DNA from: JAHEEL01 sp963785245
GTDB lineage: Bacteria; Actinomycetota; Acidimicrobiia; Spongiisociales; UBA5794
DNA: 64,000 nt
Direction: 5' to 3'
NCBI GenBank assembly: GCA_963785245.1
Contig: CAWAUO010000001.1
Coordinates: 124,001 to 188,000, forward strand
The notes under the pieces: model-generated
What the model saw: only the letters and a program-made list of their open reading frames with translations
What the model was told of the DNA's origin: nothing
Databases searched by the model: none
Part shown: in pieces, positions 25,701 to 34,259 of the stretch
Layout: every line of letters starts with the position of its first letter
How positions within the stretch are numbered: the stretch's first letter is position 1
Program-made: the position numbers and the translations under genes

Positions 25701-26097
25701 AACGAGTCCAGGCCGACCTCTGGTCGACGGGGATCTCGACGATCCATCCGGTCTCTCTGCGCGGGCGGCACTCACCGACCACGGATGCTTGTCGATCGAT
25801 GCGGTCCTTGCCGACCGCCGACACGGCACCCGCGCCCGCGTCGGCGGGATCATCACCCATCGCCAACGCCCATCGACCGCTCGTGGTGTCCGCTTCTTGA
25901 ATCTTGAGGACGAGACCGGTCTCCTGAACGTGGTCGTCCTGCCGCACGTGTGGGAGACCCACTACGAAATCGCACGCAAGGCCGTCGGTGTGGTGATCGA
26001 TGGCGTCATCGAACACGTCGACGGTGTCACGAACTTCGTCGCCCATCGGTTCGAGCGGTGGTCGATCGATCGGGTCCCTTCGCGAGATTTCCGATAA
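22796..26097 (+). CDS. dnaE2: Error-prone DNA polymerase DnaE2 (apparent frameshift near 25755)
   Basis: This C-family polymerase performs SOS mutagenesis with ImuA' and ImuB. The PHP domain (YAELHAHTNFSFLDGASHPH, AVTDHDGFRGAAK) is interrupted at residues ~73-105 by a repeat-derived insert. The polymerase core follows: GSGADSAVCRCIGLTRVDPI, catalytic PPDIDIDFEAERREEV (about residue 428), HSGGMVVARRPL and the QSDRLRQAMTHKR helix. The 22796 frame stops at 25900. From about 25759 the -1 frame gives ARAALTDHGCLSIDAVLADR, VRFLNLEDETGLLNVVVLP and the rest of the OB fold to TAA 26097. The joined product is ~1100 aa, normal for DnaE2. Confidence 0.92.
23013..23040. repeat. Heptanucleotide tandem repeat inside dnaE2 (locus B)
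   Basis: One AGTCGCC and three GGTCGCC units in perfect 7-bp register, followed by a partial unit, encode SRESPVAGRRSPV within the PHP domain. Same family as the array in imuA'. Confidence 0.85.
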
Positions 26098-26158
26098 TCG
26101 GATTTCACTTTCGAGGGTCGATCTGCCGATGAAGATCTGTAGTCGACATGGAGGACCG

Positions 26159-26638
26159 ATGACCAAGACGTTCACTGGAGCAGTGATGCTCCCCGGAGAG
26201 GCAGGGAACGGCCTCGAAGCTACCTTGCGCCTCGACCCGGAGCGTGTGACGCTCACGGCCGGCGATAGCCAACTCGGGTCCTGGGACCGTGCCGACTATC
26301 TGATCACGCCGGAGAGCAACGGTTCATTTGGGCTCACCCTCGGTGGTGAGACTCTCCTGTTCCGACCCGACTCACCCGCCGAATTCTCCGGGACATCCGC
26401 TGTTCCACTTGCCGAACCCCAGGCAGAGCCGCCGATCACGATTCCGACCAGCGAGACCTCTTCGGCGTCCATGCCGGCGAAGACCGAAGAAGTCGATATC
26501 GACGACGCATTCGTCGACATCCGGCCGCTCACGGATCTGAACGACGATGGCGGCCTGTCCCGCGGATTCGTTGCGGTGATGAGCGTTGCCGCCGGTGTGC
26601 TCTCGATTGCTGCCGTCGTCACCGCAGCCCTGGTGTAG
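26159..26638 (+). CDS. Hypothetical protein with C-terminal membrane anchor
   Basis: A 159-aa protein. Residues 1-75 form a strand-rich domain (TFTGAVMLPGEAGNGLEATL, WDRADYLITPESNGSFGLTL) resembling small PH-like folds, by inference. A Pro/Thr-rich linker and an acidic segment (EEVDIDDAFVDIRPLTDL) lead to one C-terminal membrane helix (GFVAVMSVAAGVLSIAAVVT). GGAGG lies 4 nt before ATG 26159. It converges with the threonine aldolase gene, with 6 nt between stops. Confidence 0.65.
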   Translation: MTKTFTGAVMLPGEAGNGLEATLRLDPERVTLTAGDSQLGSWDRADYLITPESNGSFGLTLGGETLLFRPDSPAEFSGTSAVPLAEPQAEPPITIPTSETSSASMPAKTEEVDIDDAFVDIRPLTDLNDDGGLSRGFVAVMSVAAGVLSIAAVVTAALV

Positions 26639-26644
26639 GACCTT

Positions 26645-27682
26645 CTACAAGCGGGCTCTGGCGACGTCGCCGAGCACCGCGACCGCGTGATCGGTGTCCT
26701 CCTCGGACACATCAAGGTGGAAGACCGCGCGTATCCGGGTCGGACCGAGCGAGAGTGTGTCGACGCCTCTCGCCCGGAGGTCGGCAGCGAAATCTTCCGC
26801 ATCCGAGACGTCGAAGTAGACGAGGTTCGTCTGAACCGACCGCAAGTCCACCGCCAACCCATCCAGTCCGGCGATGGCCTCTGCGAACCGACGCGCATGC
26901 GTGTGATCGTCGACGAGACGATCCCGGTTGTTCTCAACGGCGTACAGGGCACCGGCGGCGATGATGCCGGCCTGACGGAACCCGCCTCCGTACATCTTCT
27001 TGAACCATCGGGCCCGGTCGATCAACTCCTTCGGGCCGGCGAGCGCCGAACCGATGGGAGCACCGAGGCCCTTCGAGAAGCACACATTGACGGTGTCGGC
27101 CGTCGATGCATAGTCATTGAGCGCAACACCCGTTGCCGCCGCGGCGTTCCAGAGTCTGGCGCCATCGAGATGGATCGCGAGGCCGGAGCGCTTCGCCGCG
27201 GCCTGCACGGCCTGCATCGATGCGAGCGGCCAGATCGTTCCACCTGCTTCATTGTGAGTGTTCTCCATCGTGACCAGCGTCGTTGGATCGAAGAGTCCGG
27301 GAGGGAACTCGGGGGAGGGACGCGGTGCGGCCGCGATGACCTGGTCGGGGGTGAACACGCCGAGGTCACCGTCCAGAGGCACGATTGAGACACCAGCCAG
27401 TGTTGCTGGAGCGCCGCTCTCGTGGATGCGAATGTGGGAACCGGCATCCATGACGATCCGATCGCCGTGGCGTGTGTGCACCCGGATCCCGATCTGATTC
27501 GCCATTGAACCAGACGGCACGTAGACGGCGTCTTCCTTGCCGAGGAGGTCGGCGACGTACCGTTCGAGCCGGATGACGGTCGGGTCGTCGCCGAGTACGT
27601 CGTCACCGACGGGCGCCGAAACCATTGCTTCGCGCATCTCGGGCGACGGGCGGGTCACCGTGTCGGAGCGGAGGTCGATCAT
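26645..27682 (-). CDS. ltaE: Low-specificity L-threonine aldolase
   Basis: This PLP enzyme cleaves L-threonine or allo-threonine to glycine and acetaldehyde. Typical blocks: MIDLRSDTVTRPSPEMREAM, DDVLGDDPTV, FVPSGSMANQIGIR-type segment, AIHLDGARLWNAA, and the PLP lysine in VCFSKGLGAPIGS; a further conserved region is GGGFRQAGIIAAGALYA. ATG 27682 overlaps the stop of the upstream phosphatase gene (ATGA), so the start five codons upstream is less likely. Length is 345 aa. Confidence 0.93.
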   Translation of the reverse strand: MIDLRSDTVTRPSPEMREAMVSAPVGDDVLGDDPTVIRLERYVADLLGKEDAVYVPSGSMANQIGIRVHTRHGDRIVMDAGSHIRIHESGAPATLAGVSIVPLDGDLGVFTPDQVIAAAPRPSPEFPPGLFDPTTLVTMENTHNEAGGTIWPLASMQAVQAAAKRSGLAIHLDGARLWNAAAATGVALNDYASTADTVNVCFSKGLGAPIGSALAGPKELIDRARWFKKMYGGGFRQAGIIAAGALYAVENNRDRLVDDHTHARRFAEAIAGLDGLAVDLRSVQTNLVYFDVSDAEDFAADLRARGVDTLSLGPTRIRAVFHLDVSEEDTDHAVAVLGDVARARL

Positions 27683-28188
27683 CCCATTTCCCAATCACCG
27701 TCGTCGAACAGCCGGGGGTGGAGGGCGTACGCGAGGGTGCCGCGGGACCGCGGTGCCTGGTCCCATATGGCGACGTCGAGGTCGAATGCGACGACCGTCG
27801 CGGTGCGAACGGCGATCCGGCCTCCGGTGATTCGCTCGGCGAGCATTGACCAGGTCGGCTCGTGTCCGACGAGCATGAGCCGTCCGGCATCGCCCCCGCA
27901 TCGTGCAGCGACCGCGAGGGCGTCATCGGGGCTGGCGCCGTAGAGCTCGTCCGCGATCTCGAGTGGCGCCTCCCATCCTCCAGAAAGGCGAACGATGGCC
28001 GCCGTCGACTCGGCGCGCAGTGCAGGAGACGAGATCACCCGATCGGGAATCTCGCCCATCTTCCGGAGAACAACCCCCATCGTCGCCGAGGCGCGTTCGC
28101 CGCGTCGGCTGAGCGGTCGGTTCCGGTCGCCGCGGTTCGATGTATCCCAGTCGGACTTTCCGTGGCGGAGCAGCATGAGTCGTGGCAT
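27679..28188 (-). CDS. SixA-like histidine phosphatase
   Basis: A 169-aa phosphoglycerate-mutase-superfamily phosphatase. The catalytic RHG (MLLRHGKSDWDT), the second Arg in SSPALRAEST, and the second His in MLVGHEPTWSML are present. Short members like this are called SixA, a phosphohistidine phosphatase, but substrates vary. ATG 28188 has TAACCT 6 nt upstream (leaderless). It is coupled to ltaE. Confidence 0.88.
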   Translation of the reverse strand: MPRLMLLRHGKSDWDTSNRGDRNRPLSRRGERASATMGVVLRKMGEIPDRVISSPALRAESTAAIVRLSGGWEAPLEIADELYGASPDDALAVAARCGGDAGRLMLVGHEPTWSMLAERITGGRIAVRTATVVAFDLDVAIWDQAPRSRGTLAYALHPRLFDDGDWEMG

Positions 28189-28210
28189 GGGGCGAGGTTA
28201 CCTGCCCGAT

Positions 28211-28837
28211 TCAGCCACCGGCCGTCGATGCCAGCAGGATCTGGGCGAGGTAGTACAGGGGGAGTCCGACCACACGGTTGGTGACGCCGGGGGAGACAAA
28301 CTGGTTCCTGGCCACGGCGATGTCGGAGCAGTAGAACAGCGCCGCTCCGATCGGGACAACAGCCGTCGCCCCCGCCCCGTACGCTCCAACGGCCATTCCC
28401 ACCATCACACTGATAACGACGATGTACGCGCCCACGGGACCCGCCATGTCGCCGACGAACGGGCGGAGCCATCGCCACACCCCGGTCGCCACAGCCGCCA
28501 GCACGAAGGCCGCAGCGGTCGCGAACCGTGCGTCGACGCCGAGGACGCCAAACGCAAAAGAGTACGCCACGTGACCGAGGAGGAACGTGACGAGGCCGCC
28601 CAGGAACGCGGGGCGCGAGCTATACGTCAGGAGAAGGTCGCCGATCCACGAGAACGCAAGCCCAAGGAGAACCAACCGGCCGTAGGTGTTCGACATGCCG
28701 TCGACCGACAGAGCAATAGCGATGAACCCGGTCGATGCGAGCACCTTGAAGACGCGTGCCAGCGACGACCCGCTGGTCTCAGCCCAGACGAGCGCCGCGG
28801 CGAACACGACGGTGAACGTGATGGCGGATGCGGTCAT
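28211..28837 (-). CDS. YhhN/TMEM86 family membrane protein (lysoplasmalogenase-like)
   Basis: A 208-aa integral membrane protein with about eight hydrophobic segments. The family signatures FSWIGDLLLTY, FLLGHVAYSFAFG and FYCSDIAVARNQFV carry the conserved acidic residues of YhhN/TMEM86. Animal members hydrolyse lysoplasmalogen; the bacterial substrate is unproven. ATG 28837 has TAGGCT 8 nt upstream. It lies 22 nt upstream of the SixA-like gene on the same strand. Confidence 0.88.
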   Translation of the reverse strand: MTASAITFTVVFAAALVWAETSGSSLARVFKVLASTGFIAIALSVDGMSNTYGRLVLLGLAFSWIGDLLLTYSSRPAFLGGLVTFLLGHVAYSFAFGVLGVDARFATAAAFVLAAVATGVWRWLRPFVGDMAGPVGAYIVVISVMVGMAVGAYGAGATAVVPIGAALFYCSDIAVARNQFVSPGVTNRVVGLPLYYLAQILLASTAGG

Positions 28838-28894
28838 GGCCGATCAGCCTATCGCCCGGGCCAGTAGCATCCATATCGAGAGAGAGGACGTGTC

Positions 28895-29395
28895 ATGCAG
28901 ATCAACGAGACGATGAACGAGGCGTTCAACCGCCAGATCACGATGGAGCTTCAGGCGGCGCACAACTACCTCGCCATGGGTGCCTGGCTGGAGTTCGCCG
29001 GATTCTCCGGGATGTCGACATGGATGCAGGCCCAGTCGGCCGAAGAGACCACGCACGCAATGAAGTTCTATCAGTTCGTTCTCGATCGCGGGGGAAGCGT
29101 CAACCTCGGACCGCTTGACACTCCACCGTCGGAGTTCGTCTCCGTCGTCGATGTCTTCGAGACGGCGCTGGCACAGGAGCGGGACGTCTCAACCGCCATC
29201 AACGACCTCTACGGCCTCGCAAGCGCGGAGCGTGACTTTGCCTCGACGCCGCTCCTCGACTGGTTCGTGACCGAACAGATCGAAGAGGAGGCAACCTTCT
29301 CACAGATCCTCGACGACCTCGTCCTGGCCGATGGCAGTCCGCAAGCCATGCTGTTCCTGGACCGCGAGTTCGGAGCGAGGAGTACGGCCGAGTAG
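28895..29395 (+). CDS. Ferritin
   Basis: A 166-aa non-haem ferritin that stores iron as a 24-mer. Ferroxidase ligands are visible as the Glu in TMELQAAHNYLAM, the Glu-x2-His pair in SAEETTHAMKFY, and the later Glu residues in AQERDVS and TEQIEEEATFSQIL. GAGGAC precedes ATG 28895. No iron-regulator site is evident between it and the divergent YhhN gene. Confidence 0.93.
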   Translation: MQINETMNEAFNRQITMELQAAHNYLAMGAWLEFAGFSGMSTWMQAQSAEETTHAMKFYQFVLDRGGSVNLGPLDTPPSEFVSVVDVFETALAQERDVSTAINDLYGLASAERDFASTPLLDWFVTEQIEEEATFSQILDDLVLADGSPQAMLFLDREFGARSTAE

Positions 29396-29446
29396 GCCAT
29401 CAGTTCGGGTCCGAGGCGCAGTCGTACGCTGGGCGACCGGGAATCG

Positions 29447-30949
29447 TCAGCAGTAGCCGGTCGGCCGTCGGTCGGCCCACGGCTGTGCCCGCTCCAATTG
29501 GCCGGCGAGGGACAAGAGCGTCTCCTCGTCTCCGAATCTCCCGAGGAAGTGCGAACCAACCGGGAGACCATTGGGCGTCCAGTGCAGCGGAACGGACATG
29601 GCCGGGAGGCCGGCGAAGTTGCCGAGCGGGGTGAACGCGACGTACCGGTAGACCCGCTCGATCAACTCCTCCCACGACAGGCTCTGGTCGAACCAGCCAA
29701 GCGGTACCGGGGGAGACCCGAGCACCGGGGTGAGGAAGGCGTCGTAATCGGTGAGGAACGCAGCCGTCTCATGGGCGATCGCCTGGAGCGATGCCTCGGC
29801 CGTCAACAGGTCTGCCTGCGATCTGCGGCTCGATCGGTCTGCGAGGTGGACCGTGAACGGCTCGAATGCCGGCAGACCGGTCTCTCGCTGGTCGAGCCGC
29901 GAGATCAGGCGCATGGTTCTGCGATCACCTGCCACTCGTCGAACTCTGCGCACGGCAGGGACCCGTTCGCACGCGGCATCGAGGACGGTGCTGAACGCGT
30001 TCGCGGCGAGGGCCGCCCACACCTCGATGAAGGCCGCGGCCATGGCATTGCCGTCAACGACCGGAGAGGCTTCCACGACGTCGTGGCCGAGGCTCTCGAG
30101 GAGCGCTGCAGTTGCGAGCACGGCTGCTTCACACTCCGGGTGAACGCGATCCCCGCGGAAATCGCGGATGCCGAAACCGATCCGAAGATTGCCGGGATCG
30201 CGTTCCACGGCATCGGCGAACGGCGCCCGCGGTTCCGGCACCCAGTAGCGATCGCCTGGGGCCGCACCATGGGTCGCGTCGAGGAACGCCGCGCTGTCGC
30301 GAACGCTCCGTGTCACGGCATGCTCGGATGACAGGTAGTCGACCGGTCCTCCTGGGTGGCGAGGATTCCGCCCACGTGACGCCTTGAGACCGAACAGGCC
30401 GGTCGCCGAAGCTGGAATACGAATCGACCCACCGCCGTCGCTCGCCTGGGCGAGGGGGACGATCCCTGCCGCGACGGCCGCTGCCGCTCCGCCGCTCGAC
30501 CCTCCCGCCGAACGGCTGAGGTCCCAGGGATTCCTTGTCGGTCCGTGGAGGACCGGTTCAGTGGTCGGCAGGAGGCCGAATTCAGGAGTGTTCGACCTTC
30601 CGACTGTGATGAAGCCGGCGCGCTCGATACGGCGGCTGAACTCTGAGGTGGTGTCGCCGATGTAGCTGCGGAAGAAGACGGAACCGAACGTGACCGGGAC
30701 ACCTTCTTCGACAACGAGGTCCTTGATCAGGATCGGTACACCTGCGAAGGGTCCTCGCTGATCCGTCGAGCCGGCCTCACGGCGTGCTTCCTCGGCTCGA
30801 TCCCAGATGACGGCGTTGATGGCCGGGTTCGCTCTTGCGATCCGCTCCACGGCGGCTTCGACAAGTTCGCCTGCGTGGATGTCGCCGGCTGCCACCAGTC
30901 GCGCCAGGCCGACGGCGTCGAGGTCTTCGTAGTCGCGGAAGGCTTCCAT
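29447..30949 (-). CDS. Amidase signature family hydrolase
   Basis: A 500-aa amidase. The Ser-cisSer-Lys triad is present: Lys in PILIKDLVVEEGVP, cis-Ser in RSAGGSSGGAAAAVAAG and nucleophile Ser in ASDGGGSIRIPAS. The rest matches the GatA-like fold, but no GatB/GatC genes are near, so it is probably a stand-alone amidase of unknown substrate. ATG 30949 has TAGATT 6 nt upstream and no ribosome binding site (leaderless). It is divergent from the aminotransferase gene. Confidence 0.9.
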   Translation of the reverse strand: MEAFRDYEDLDAVGLARLVAAGDIHAGELVEAAVERIARANPAINAVIWDRAEEARREAGSTDQRGPFAGVPILIKDLVVEEGVPVTFGSVFFRSYIGDTTSEFSRRIERAGFITVGRSNTPEFGLLPTTEPVLHGPTRNPWDLSRSAGGSSGGAAAAVAAGIVPLAQASDGGGSIRIPASATGLFGLKASRGRNPRHPGGPVDYLSSEHAVTRSVRDSAAFLDATHGAAPGDRYWVPEPRAPFADAVERDPGNLRIGFGIRDFRGDRVHPECEAAVLATAALLESLGHDVVEASPVVDGNAMAAAFIEVWAALAANAFSTVLDAACERVPAVRRVRRVAGDRRTMRLISRLDQRETGLPAFEPFTVHLADRSSRRSQADLLTAEASLQAIAHETAAFLTDYDAFLTPVLGSPPVPLGWFDQSLSWEELIERVYRYVAFTPLGNFAGLPAMSVPLHWTPNGLPVGSHFLGRFGDEETLLSLAGQLERAQPWADRRPTGYC

Positions 30950-31046
30950 GGCGCCAATCTATCGCACCCGGAAGAACGGTCGTTCCGGGAATCGCCCGTC
31001 CTCCGAGAACCGCCTATCGTGCGCCGTTCCCTGAGAGAAGGTGAAC

Positions 31047-32249
31047 ATGACGGCATCTGCATCAGCAGTCTCCCAACGGGCGCTCCGCGTCGCCGCGTCG
31101 GCAACACTCGCGATCACCAATCAAGCGAACGCCCTGCGTGCTGCCGGACAACCCGTGATCGGCTTTGGTGCCGGCGAACCCGACTTCCCGACGCCGGGCC
31201 ACATTGTCGATGCAGCCCGCGAAGCAGTCGATGATCCGTCGACCCACCGCTACAGTCCCGCCGCCGGTCTGCCACCGCTCCGTGCCGCCGTCGCTGCCGC
31301 AACGACACGCGACTCGGGACTGGCGGTCGATCCGTCGCAGGTCATGATTACGAACGGTGGCAAGCAGGCTGTGTATCTGGCCCTCCAGGCGCTCCTCGAT
31401 CCGGGCGACGAGGTCCTGCTGCCGGCGCCCTATTGGGTGACATACCCCGAGGCGATCGGTCTCGCCGACGGTGTGACCGTCCCGGTGCCGACCGACGACA
31501 GCGCGGGGTTCCAGGTGACCGTCGACCAACTCGAGACAGCAACGACCGATCGGACCAAGGCGCTGATCTTCGTGTCGCCGTCGAATCCGACGGGTGCGGT
31601 GTACCGCCGGGAGCGGATGGCCGAGATTGGCCGCTGGGCCGCTGATCGCGGCATCTGGGTGCTCACCGACGAGATCTATCAGCACCTCGTGTACGCCCCG
31701 CGAGCGTTCCACTCATTGCCGGTCGTGGCGCCGGAAATCGCGGATCGAACCATCGTCGTGAACGGCGTGGCGAAGACCTTCGCGATGACCGGATGGCGCG
31801 TCGGTTGGCTGATCGGACCTCCGGAGATCTCCGGTGCGGCCATCAGGCTCCAAAGCCACATCTCGTCGAACGTCGCCAACGTGTCACAGCGAGCGGCACT
31901 CGCGGCCGTCGAAGGGCCAATGGATGCCGTCGATGAGATGCGGACCGCCTTCGACCGCCGCCGTCATCTGATGGTGAACCTCCTTCGAGAGGTTCCCGGC
32001 GTCGAGTGCCTCGAGCCGGGCGGTGCGTTCTACGTGTTCCCGAACATGGCCGGCTTGCTCGGCCGGGACCTCGGTGGCCGTCGGGCCGACACAACGATGG
32101 ATCTTGCCGCGCTCCTGCTCGACGAGATCAACATCGCCATCGTCCCGGGCGAAGCGTTTGGTGCACCCGGCTACGCACGGCTGTCCTTTGCGCTCTCCGA
32201 TACGAACATCGAAGAGGGCCTGACGAGATTGATCGATCTGGCTACCTGA
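31047..32249 (+). CDS. Class I aminotransferase (aspartate aminotransferase-like)
   Basis: A 400-aa PLP aminotransferase of fold type I, subgroup 1b. Blocks: VIGFGAGEPDFPTPGHI, NGGKQAVYLALQALLDPGDE, PAPYWVTYPE, SPSNPTGAVY, TDEIYQHLVY, the PLP lysine in VNGVAKTFAMTGWRVGW, and the carboxylate-binding Arg in ARLSFALSD. ATG 31047 is 6 nt after AAGGTG; the GTG at 31041 lies too close to that site. Aspartate is the usual substrate of this group, but specificity is not proven here. Confidence 0.92.
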   Translation: MTASASAVSQRALRVAASATLAITNQANALRAAGQPVIGFGAGEPDFPTPGHIVDAAREAVDDPSTHRYSPAAGLPPLRAAVAAATTRDSGLAVDPSQVMITNGGKQAVYLALQALLDPGDEVLLPAPYWVTYPEAIGLADGVTVPVPTDDSAGFQVTVDQLETATTDRTKALIFVSPSNPTGAVYRRERMAEIGRWAADRGIWVLTDEIYQHLVYAPRAFHSLPVVAPEIADRTIVVNGVAKTFAMTGWRVGWLIGPPEISGAAIRLQSHISSNVANVSQRAALAAVEGPMDAVDEMRTAFDRRRHLMVNLLREVPGVECLEPGGAFYVFPNMAGLLGRDLGGRRADTTMDLAALLLDEINIAIVPGEAFGAPGYARLSFALSDTNIEEGLTRLIDLAT

Positions 32250-33402
32250 GGCGATCGACTTCATCGACGACCTTCTCCCATGCCGATGAGGCGGGATCGA
32301 CCAACGCGTCGTGCCCGACACCCTCGAGCTCGTGATAGACGACGGTGTCGCCTTCGTCGGCTGCTCGTCCGGCGAACGAGCGGCTGATCGACGCCGGAAT
32401 CCGTTCGTCCGCGTCACCGTGGATGACGAGCAGAGGAATCCCGATCGGCAGGTTCTTGATCGGAGATGCGGCCACGTGACGTTCGGGCGACTCGTCCGGC
32501 TTCCGGCGCATGAATGCCTCAACGGCCCCGTCACCGACATCGGCGTCGTGCGCCGCTTCCAGGTCGCCAATGGGGGCGAGGGCAGCGACGGCAGCAATCG
32601 GCAGTTCCCGAATACCGGTTGCAACCTGCAGCGCGAGATGTCCCCCAGAGCCGTGACCGACCAGGATCACACGATCGAGATCGAGTTCGTGCCCGGCTGC
32701 GAACTCGGAGAGTGAGGCGATCGCCTGGGCCACGTCGGCTGTGGTCGCACGCCATCCGCCGCCTGATCCGACGCGCACGAACTCGATGTTCCAGGTCGCC
32801 CAGCCGCGACGCGTCAGATCGACCGCGGCAGCGTCGAGCAGGTCACGGGCGGCCGTGTTCCTCCAGAAGCCGCCGTGGATCAGCACGGCCACGGGATGCG
32901 GACCCTCACACCGCGGGATCCGGAGATCGCCGACGTTGTCCGCGTCCGGTCCATAGGTGATGGTCTCAACCGGCCACGCGGCCCGAGCAGCGAGATGCCG
33001 GATGGCGTCGCGATATCCGACGACGCCGCGGCCGAAGATGGTTGCCACGCACACCTCGGACACAACGGAGATGCGACGCCAGGCCTCCCGGTCTCGGACG
33101 TTCGAGATGTGCACTTCGACGGTCGGGATCCCGATGGCGTCGATCGCGTCACGGATCGCATACGAGTAGTGGGTGAACGCACCGGGGTTGATCACGACGG
33201 CGTCGGCGTCACGAGCGGCGTGGAGTCGGTCGATGATGTCGCCCTCGTGATTCGACTGGTACGTATCGACCGCGCCTCCGACCTCGACGGCCCACGCCCG
33301 GCACGCGTCGTCGAGTTCCTGCAGAGTCGTTGATCCGTAGATCTCGGGCGACCGAGTCCCGATGAGATTGAGGTTCGGACCGTTGATGATGACGATGCGC
33401 AT
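32242..33402 (-). CDS. Type II 3-dehydroquinate dehydratase fused to an alpha/beta hydrolase
   Basis: Residues ~1-145 are a complete AroQ: IVIINGPNLNLIGTRSPEIY, TYQSNHEGDIID, INPGAFTHYSYAIRDAI, VEVHISNVRDRE and FGRGVVGYRDAI, including the catalytic His and Arg. It dehydrates 3-dehydroquinate in the shikimate pathway. Residues ~160-386 are an alpha/beta hydrolase of the kynurenine-formamidase/BD-FAE type: AVLIHGGFWRN (oxyanion), nucleophile GHGSGGHLAL, Asp in VIHGDADERIP, His in EGVGHDALVDP. The open frame is continuous with no stop between domains, so this looks like a genuine fusion of 386 aa. The 3' end overlaps the convergent aminotransferase by 8 nt. Confidence 0.9.
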   Translation of the reverse strand: MRIVIINGPNLNLIGTRSPEIYGSTTLQELDDACRAWAVEVGGAVDTYQSNHEGDIIDRLHAARDADAVVINPGAFTHYSYAIRDAIDAIGIPTVEVHISNVRDREAWRRISVVSEVCVATIFGRGVVGYRDAIRHLAARAAWPVETITYGPDADNVGDLRIPRCEGPHPVAVLIHGGFWRNTAARDLLDAAAVDLTRRGWATWNIEFVRVGSGGGWRATTADVAQAIASLSEFAAGHELDLDRVILVGHGSGGHLALQVATGIRELPIAAVAALAPIGDLEAAHDADVGDGAVEAFMRRKPDESPERHVAASPIKNLPIGIPLLVIHGDADERIPASISRSFAGRAADEGDTVVYHELEGVGHDALVDPASSAWEKVVDEVDRLR

Positions 33403-33448
33403 GGCCGCTAGTTTCGAGCGAGAGTGTCCGGAGCGCAAGGGCCGATGG

Positions 33449-34201
33449 TCACGGGAGATGGAGCGGAGCGAGTGCGGCCGCTCGGTCGCGTGTCACCTGG
33501 TCGATTTCCGACGGAACGAGGGTGGCGGTGTCCTCCACCACACGGACGATCGAGTCGATGACATTCTCGAGAGTCAGACCGGGGACGACGTCGTCGGCTG
33601 CCCCGACGGTTGAAGGCCTCCAGTCGATCTCGAGGGCGTCGTAGGTCGGGACCAGCACATCGCGGACGGCGTCGCCGTTCCCGATGACGAGTACGCCACC
33701 AACGTGGGCCGCAGACCGGCCAAGGCGCTGACCGATACCCGCCAGTTTGATCCGTCCTGCGTGGTGAACGCTGAATTCGCCAGGGCAGTACTCACCGGGG
33801 ATCTCTCCTGCGGCAGACGAAACACCGAGGCGTCCAAGCGCCCGGATGAGGGCATCGGTTGCCGCATGGAACCGCTCGCGGATGCCGCGGATGGGGTCCG
33901 GGGTCGGGATCGTCCAGGAGAAGGCAACCGTCTCCTCGTGGAACACGGCCGCCCTGCCGCCGGGCAAGCGAACGATCGGGTCGTAGCCGAGGTCTCGAAC
34001 GACTTCGACGGCCCGCTCGAAGCCTGCAGCGAGCCGGTCATGCTTGCCGAACGCGACGACGCGCGACGGTCGATAGATGCGGAACGTCTCTGGCAGTTCG
34101 CCGGCTGAGACCCGCTCGAGGAGCGCATGGGAGATGCCGGTATCGAAGCCGGCGGAGTCTTCGAATCCCAAACGGGACAGAGCGATCGTGCTGTCTGGCA
34201 T
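33449..34201 (-). CDS. Lipoate-protein ligase A-like (BPL_LplA_LipB family)
   Basis: A 250-aa protein of the biotin/lipoate ligase-transferase fold. The binding-loop region is VRLPGGRAAVFHEETVAFSW, followed by PGEYCPGEFSVHHAGRIKLA, GIGQRLGRSAAHVGG, with the conserved Lys in GRIKLAG. It could attach lipoate or octanoate, or transfer between lipoyl proteins. ATG 34201 has TACGCT 6 nt upstream (leaderless); the long upstream frame is not coding. It is divergent from the lipoprotein genes. Confidence 0.85.
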   Translation of the reverse strand: MPDSTIALSRLGFEDSAGFDTGISHALLERVSAGELPETFRIYRPSRVVAFGKHDRLAAGFERAVEVVRDLGYDPIVRLPGGRAAVFHEETVAFSWTIPTPDPIRGIRERFHAATDALIRALGRLGVSSAAGEIPGEYCPGEFSVHHAGRIKLAGIGQRLGRSAAHVGGVLVIGNGDAVRDVLVPTYDALEIDWRPSTVGAADDVVPGLTLENVIDSIVRVVEDTATLVPSEIDQVTRDRAAALAPLHLP

Positions 34202-34259
34202 CACGCGAGCGTAGGGAGATGACCGCCGATATCCGGAGAACGGTGGCACACTTGAAGAC

